In this document: positions 16,101-19,335 of the stretch, piece by piece | How positions within the stretch are numbered: the first letter of the stretch is position 1 | Layout of the letters: the number at the start of each line of letters is the position of its first letter | Program-made: the position numbers and the translations under genes | Assembly: GCA_002291985.1 (NCBI GenBank) | Contig: DBBB01000105.1 | Span: 1-19,335, forward strand | DNA length: 19,335 nucleotides | Source of the DNA: Firmicutes bacterium UBA995 | Lineage (GTDB): Bacteria; Bacillota; Sulfobacillia; UBA995 | Direction of reading: 5' to 3' | Notes under the pieces: model-generated | Told to the model about the DNA's origin: nothing | Database searches by the model: none | What the model saw: the letters and a program-made list of their open reading frames with translations, nothing else

Positions 16101-17584
16101 TCCGGCGTCTGGCCGATGGCGACGATCACCTGGTCGGCCTCGAGGGTGAAATCGGACCCGGGCACGGGCACCGGCCGGCGCCTGCCCGAAGCATCGGCCT
16201 CGCCGAGCTGCATGCGCAGGCACCGCAAGCCCTGAACCTGACCATCACCCGCTACGGCGGCAGGCGCCGTGAGGAACAGGAACTCGATGCCTTCTTCCTC
16301 GGCGGCGATCACCTCGTGCGCCGCGGCCGGCATCTCCCCCCGGGACCGCCGGTACACCACGGTGACCCGGCGGGCGCCGAGGCGTAGGCTGCTACGCGCG
16401 GCGTCAATGGCCACGTTGCCGCCCCCGATCACCAGCACCTGCCGGCCCACCGTCACCGGCTCGCCCAGGTTGACCCGGCGCAGGAACTCCACCCCGGACA
16501 CCACGCCCGGCACATCCTCGCCGGGCACGCCCAGCTTCTGATCGCGGTGCGCCCCTACGGCCAGGAATACCGCCTGGTAGCCCTCGGCGGCCAGGTCGTC
16601 CAGGGAAAAATCGCGACCCAGGGCCGTCCCCGTGCGAATGTCCACGCCCAGCCGGGCGACCTGGTCGATCTCCGCGCGCAGGACGTCCCGCGGCAGGCGA
16701 TACTCGGGGATGCCCACCGTCAACATGCCCCCGGCCACGGGCAGAGCCTCGAACACGGTGACGGGAAAACCATCCAGGGCAAGGTAGTGGGCACAGGTAA
16801 GCCCCGCGGGGCCCGCACCCACCACCGCCACCCGCTCCGGGCGAGGCGGGGAGCGTTCGGGCAAGGGGATTTCGGCCACGTGCTCCAGTTCATAGTCGGC
16901 GATCATGCGCTTGAGGGGGCGGATGGCCACCGGCTCGTCCAGCAATCCCCGGCGACACGCCGCCTCGCAGGGGTGATGGCACACCCGGCCGCACACGGCG
17001 GGGAAGGGGTTGTCGCGTTTGACCAGGGTCACGGCCTCCGAGAACTTCCCCTCGGCGATCAGGGCGACGTAACCCTGGGCGTGCACCCCGGCCGGACAAG
17101 ATACCTGGCACAGGGGCCGGTCAGCCTTGTCGATGGCGAAAGCATTCGGGTAGGCCTGGGGAAAGGGCCGGAAAACGGCCTTGCGCAGGCTGAGCCCGCC
17201 CTCGTATTCGTTGGGCAGCCGGACGGGGCACTCCTTCTCGCAATCGCCGCAGCCGGTGCAACGCGCCAGATCGATGTACCGGGGATGGCGCCGCACGCGA
17301 ACGGTGAAGTTGCCCGGCTCGCCGGCGATGTCCAGCACTTCCGAGCAAGTGAGCGTCTCGATGTTCAGGTGACGGCCGCATTCCACCAGCTTCGGCGACA
17401 GGATGCACATGGCGCAGTCGTTGGTCGGAAAGGTCTTGTCCAGCCGGGCCATGGTCCCGCCGATGGACGGCGACTTCTCGACAAGGTAGACGTAAAAACC
17501 GGACTCGGCCAGATCGAGCGCGGCCTGCATCCCCGCGATGCCGCCCCCCACCACCAGGGCCGCGCCGGTCACCTCGCCGGTCAT
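13181..17584 (-). CDS. hdrA: Giant HdrA: tandem heterodisulfide-reductase A units with an internal GltD/NfnB-like module
   Basis: The ATG at 17584 (ATGA overlap with the hdrC stop) gives 1467 residues, about twice a normal HdrA. The first unit has FAD motif GGGIAG (13-18), 'NDCAMCILSPKLVECG' (55-70) and ferredoxin motif C109-x2-C-x2-C-x3-CP. Residues about 153-612 are a whole GltD-like oxidoreductase: N-terminal cluster Cys 159, 163, 198, 202, 206 and 210, FAD motif GAGPAG (256-261), nucleotide motif GGGNVAID (387-394) and 'GGDAVTGPATAIEAIAAG'. Ferredoxin Cys resume at 617-633, then 'CIGSRD...CSSVCCM' (716-735). The second unit starts at about 918 with 'VFVCHCGINIGG', has FAD motif GGGMAG (1063-1068), lacks an inserted ferredoxin, and ends in a two-cluster ferredoxin (C1403-C1413, C1434-C1444). 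It is probably the flavin hub of the complex. Confidence 0.93.
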   Translation of the reverse strand: MTGEVTGAALVVGGGIAGMQAALDLAESGFYVYLVEKSPSIGGTMARLDKTFPTNDCAMCILSPKLVECGRHLNIETLTCSEVLDIAGEPGNFTVRVRRHPRYIDLARCTGCGDCEKECPVRLPNEYEGGLSLRKAVFRPFPQAYPNAFAIDKADRPLCQVSCPAGVHAQGYVALIAEGKFSEAVTLVKRDNPFPAVCGRVCHHPCEAACRRGLLDEPVAIRPLKRMIADYELEHVAEIPLPERSPPRPERVAVVGAGPAGLTCAHYLALDGFPVTVFEALPVAGGMLTVGIPEYRLPRDVLRAEIDQVARLGVDIRTGTALGRDFSLDDLAAEGYQAVFLAVGAHRDQKLGVPGEDVPGVVSGVEFLRRVNLGEPVTVGRQVLVIGGGNVAIDAARSSLRLGARRVTVVYRRSRGEMPAAAHEVIAAEEEGIEFLFLTAPAAVAGDGQVQGLRCLRMQLGEADASGRRRPVPVPGSDFTLEADQVIVAIGQTPDTTFAPPGMTDRWGNLAADADTLATSRPGVFAGGDAVTGPATAIEAIAAGRRAAASIRRHLDGGVLTAPRPLPPPAVGPVPWGKERAARAVMPELDPASRRADFQEVERGFSREAAMAEARRCLDCGVCAECRECERVCGARAIVHEMPSEDVELKVGAVILCPGFATTAREELVHLGYGRHPNVVTSMEFERILSASGPYDGHVVRPSDRKVPRRIAFLQCIGSRDLRQGEGYCSSVCCMYALKEAVIAKEHSAEELAISIFYMDMRAYGKDFEHYLNRAQGEYGVRLVRSRVEAVEAGAAPGDLALRFTGEDGRPTREDFDLVVLSVGMRPEPAMVELAQRLGISTDGHGFARSPSGKPTCTSRPGILVAGPFAAPKDIPETVVEASAAAAEAGTVLASRRGELVRHKEYPPERPVLNRAPRIGVFVCHCGINIGGVVRVKEVAEFARTLPHVVHVEDNLYTCSQDTQDRIKQLIEEHDLNRVVVASCSPRTHEPLFQQSIREGGLNPYLFEMANIRDQCSWVHMHDPDAATAKSRDLLAMAVAKARHLEPLYRVPVPVTRAALVIGGGMAGLTAALTFARQGYPVCLVEREAELGGQARRLTRTLEGDDVPALLARTIDEARNHPLVTLYPGSRLHSIEGFVGNFETVLATPAGEVTIRHGVVVVATGALPAVPSEAGYGADPRVITQLELEEALAGERVPDGDVVMIGCAGSRTAERPYCSRVCCSHMVKNALALKSSRPEREVYVIHRDIRTYGLKEEQYREAREAGVVFFRYGEEDPPRMATGEDGQLEVTVTDEFLGMPVRIPAGLVVLAAGIAPRPDARELAQALKVPLNADGFFLEAHAKLRPVDFATDGVFVAGLAHAPKTLSESMAQALAAVGRASTVIARDSIEAGGAVAEVREGRCGGCRTCESVCQYSAIKLDPTRGKAAVEKALCKGCGACAATCWCGAIVLRGFTEEQILAEVAALL

Positions 17585-18072
17585 GTCGTCTCCCCTGCCT
17601 CGATGAGCAGCCGCTTGAGGCTGCCCGGTTCGGGGTGACCGCCGCTGTTCTTGGCCCGCGCCAGGGAACGCGCCGCTCCCAGCCTGAGTAGCTGCGCCAG
17701 ATCGTCCAGGGCTTTCAGCCGGGCAGGGAAAGACGGATGCACGTAACCGCGCTCGACGGCCAGGTCGCGGAGCACGCCCATGACGTCCGTGAACCTCACA
17801 TCCTGGGGGCACCGGGCGTAGCAGGTGAAGCACACCGTGCACAGCCAGATAAGGTCGGAGGTCAGCACGTCCTCTTCCAGTCCCAGGAGCACCATGCGGA
17901 TGATGCGCCGGGGATTGTAGGCGACATCCACCTCAGCCACGGGGCAGCCGGCGGTGCACACCCCGCAGCCGAAACAGGCCTTGATGGCCTGGCCCCCGGG
18001 CCGGTCCGCCACCTCGTACTTGAACCTCGGGTTGACCACCCGGCCGGGACTCGCGTTCGCCGCCGCCTTCAT
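17581..18072 (-). CDS. hdrC: HdrC-like 4Fe-4S dicluster subunit
   Basis: The 163-residue protein has two [4Fe-4S] motifs in HdrC spacing: C33-x2-C-x2-C-x3-CP ('CFGCGVCTAGCP') and C78-x2-C-x2-C-x3-CP ('CTVCFTCYARCP'). The helical region after it ('VRFTDVMGVLRDLAVERGY') is also typical of HdrC. In classical complexes HdrC wires HdrA to the noncubane clusters of HdrB. No HdrB (CCG-domain) gene is seen in this window, so here HdrC may connect the HdrA hub to MetVF or another partner, or hdrB may lie upstream beyond the edge. It overlaps both neighbours by 4 nt. Confidence 0.9.
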   Translation of the reverse strand: MKAAANASPGRVVNPRFKYEVADRPGGQAIKACFGCGVCTAGCPVAEVDVAYNPRRIIRMVLLGLEEDVLTSDLIWLCTVCFTCYARCPQDVRFTDVMGVLRDLAVERGYVHPSFPARLKALDDLAQLLRLGAARSLARAKNSGGHPEPGSLKRLLIEAGETT

Positions 18073-18458
18073 GACCCCTCCCCCTTCCCCGTGGCGTCCA
18101 CCTGCCGGCGCATCGCCCGCGCCGCCCGGGCCAGGCGCACCGCGCCCGCGGGCGAGGCGAACTCCAGCCGCACCCGTTCCGGGTCCACCCCCGCTTCCTT
18201 GAGCAGTCCACGGAGGTAGTCGATGCGGCGGCCGGCCACCAGGTTTCCCTGCAGGAACTCACATGCTTCCTCGAAACACCCCACCACCATCACGCCGGCA
18301 TAGCCCCGCGTGAGGGCGCCGGTCACATGCAGGATGTCGACCCTGCCCGAACAGGGCACGGGCGCGAGTTCCCAGCCCTCGGGCCAAAAGCCGCCGGCTT
18401 GCGCCTCCTCGACCGCCCGCAAGGCTGAGTGCTCACACACCATCGCCAGGAGCTTCAT
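18069..18458 (-). CDS. Diverged MvhD-like [2Fe-2S] subunit, second copy
   Basis: The 129-residue protein aligns to MvhD/FlpD by the spaced motifs 'VPCSGRVDILHV' (34-45), 'VVGCFEEACEFLQGN' (58-72), 'VAGRRIDYLRGLL' and 'RVRLEFASPA'. It has four cysteines (8, 36, 61, 66). The first motif reads 'MVCEHS' where FlxD in this operon has 'LCHWC', and GDCH is replaced by EACE. Four Cys are still enough for a [2Fe-2S] site. It sits between an HdrA-like gene and hdrC, with ATGA overlaps on both sides, so it probably serves the upstream HdrA-like protein as FlxD serves the giant HdrA. Confidence 0.83.
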   Translation of the reverse strand: MKLLAMVCEHSALRAVEEAQAGGFWPEGWELAPVPCSGRVDILHVTGALTRGYAGVMVVGCFEEACEFLQGNLVAGRRIDYLRGLLKEAGVDPERVRLEFASPAGAVRLARAARAMRRQVDATGKGEGS

Positions 18459-19335
18459 GCCGTCACCCCCAGCCGGCCGTAGATCGCCTCATCGGTGGAC
18501 GAAGGGATGGTGATGGCCAGCGCCGGGCAGGCGGCGGCGCACACCCCGCATCCGCGGCACGCGCCGGGATCGGGGACGGCCACCAGCCGGACCCCCGCCG
18601 GGTCGGGCTGGATGGAGATCGCCTGGTGGGGGCAAAGCCGCACGCAGGTCAGACAGCGGGCACAACGCTGTCCGTCCACTCGTGCCCGGGGTTCCTCCGC
18701 GGGCTGCCCCAGGAACGCGGCGACGGCAGCGGCAGCGGCACGACCGTCTCTCAGGCAACCCTCGAGGTCGAGGTCGGCCCGGAGACTGCCGGCCAGGAAG
18801 ATGCCGGGGCAGTGGCTCCGACTGCCCAGGCGCACGTTGGGCAGGACGGACTCGAGATCGATGCCCTCTTTCCGCGGCGTCTCCCGCTCGTCGATGACCG
18901 CCAGGTCGGCCACGATGCTCACCGGTAGTTCATCGACCCACGCCTCGACCTCGAACCGATCGCCGCCATCTTTGAGCCGCCACGCCCGCGCCCCTTGCTT
19001 GAAGAAAGTCACACCCAACTCGCGCGCTTCCCGGTACCGGGCGTCCAGGCCATCGCCGGCCACCCGCAGGTCTCGCCCGAACCAGCTGACCTCCGCCGCG
19101 AAGTCGCGGCGCGCGACGATCCCGAGGTTGAGCGCGGCCGCATGCTGGCGGCGGCTGTCGCCGGCCGAACCGTCAAGGAACAGGGCGATACGGCGGCCTC
19201 GCAAGCGGGCGACCGCGCTCTCCGGCCGGCCCAGCAATGCCGCCAGGTCGGAGAGGCCCAGCACGCGGGGGCCTGGCGCCAGCCCGTGCTCCTGGGGCAC
19301 GGAGACCCGCTCCACCCCTGTCGCCACGACCAGCG
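18455..19335 (-). CDS. HdrA-like FAD/iron-sulfur protein, N-terminal part beyond window edge
   Basis: The frame is open to the right edge. The first visible residues, 'LVVATGVERVSVP', are the conserved strand of an HdrA/thioredoxin-reductase-like fold, so the FAD-binding N-terminus lies outside. 'CPGIFLAGSL' and 'CLRDGRAAAAAVAAFLG' are the family's FAD-domain end. A C-terminal two-cluster ferredoxin follows, with 'CARCLTCVRLCPHQAI' and 'CRGCGVCAAACPALAI'. The Cys-rich 'C-x-GSRD...C-x2-VCC' stretch of true HdrA is replaced here by 'LDGSAGDSRRQHAAALN', with no Cys. It may therefore be a diverged electron-transfer relative rather than a bifurcating HdrA. It heads the visible part of the operon; the promoter is off-window. 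Confidence 0.82.
   Translation of the reverse strand, partial: LVVATGVERVSVPQEHGLAPGPRVLGLSDLAALLGRPESAVARLRGRRIALFLDGSAGDSRRQHAAALNLGIVARRDFAAEVSWFGRDLRVAGDGLDARYREARELGVTFFKQGARAWRLKDGGDRFEVEAWVDELPVSIVADLAVIDERETPRKEGIDLESVLPNVRLGSRSHCPGIFLAGSLRADLDLEGCLRDGRAAAAAVAAFLGQPAEEPRARVDGQRCARCLTCVRLCPHQAISIQPDPAGVRLVAVPDPGACRGCGVCAAACPALAITIPSSTDEAIYGRLGVTA

Noticed and set aside
13502..16387. 961-codon plus-strand open frame opposite hdrA
   Set aside because: It lies fully antisense to a gene with continuous HdrA and GltD motifs. Its translation is His/Gly/Arg-rich with no recognisable domain, as expected from GC-rich third positions.
1..19335. CRISPR arrays, tRNA or rRNA genes, insertion sequences
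   Set aside because: No regular spaced repeats, RNA gene sequences, transposase-like frames or terminal inverted repeats were seen on reading either strand.

Overview
The window is GC-rich and densely coded, with strong GGAGG-type ribosome binding sites and several TTG or GTG starts. Genes for MetV/MetF, Hdr, Flx and MvhD proteins point to an anaerobe with a folate-based C1 (Wood-Ljungdahl methyl branch type) pathway. A high-GC anaerobic Bacillota is the best guess, because of the YhaO/YhaN-like pair and the Moorella-like metVF/hdr context. No rRNA or taxonomic marker is present, so other anaerobic lineages remain possible.

Left part (1-2573, all minus strand): the N-terminal 260 codons of an M24 family peptidase run off the left edge. 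Upstream of it lies a compact mazEF toxin-antitoxin pair with a recognisable promoter and an inverted-repeat operator candidate, then a TGS-domain GTPase of the Obg/DRG type. An intergenic stretch of about 240 bp separates this from a plus-strand trio (2816-7123). The trio is a Mre11/SbcD-like nuclease (YhaO type), a membrane-anchored SbcC-like ATPase (YhaN type) and an UlaG-like metallo-beta-lactamase-fold hydrolase, all overlapping or nearly touching.

Right part (7129-19335, all minus strand): this is one long redox operon that enters from beyond the right edge. In order of transcription it holds the 3' part of an HdrA-like flavoprotein, a diverged MvhD-like protein, HdrC, a giant 1467-residue HdrA, FlxD/MvhD, FlxC, FlxB, FlxA, MetV and MetF. 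A DAO-family (sarcosine/glycine-oxidase-like) flavoenzyme follows. Successive genes mostly overlap by 4 nt (ATGA or TTGA), which suggests translational coupling and complex formation.

The giant HdrA is the most striking protein. A complete GltD/NfnB-like NAD(P)H oxidoreductase sits inside the ferredoxin domain of a first HdrA unit, and a second HdrA unit with its own N-terminal Cys domain and C-terminal ferredoxin follows. Together the genes look like an NAD(P)H-driven, possibly flavin-bifurcating machine coupled to methylene-tetrahydrofolate reductase MetVF. NAD(P)H would enter through FlxA and the GltD module, pass through FlxB/C/D to HdrA, and reach MetV-MetF and/or ferredoxin. No HdrB is seen, so HdrC probably has another partner or the gene lies outside the window. 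The coupling is inferred from gene order and domain content and is not demonstrated.
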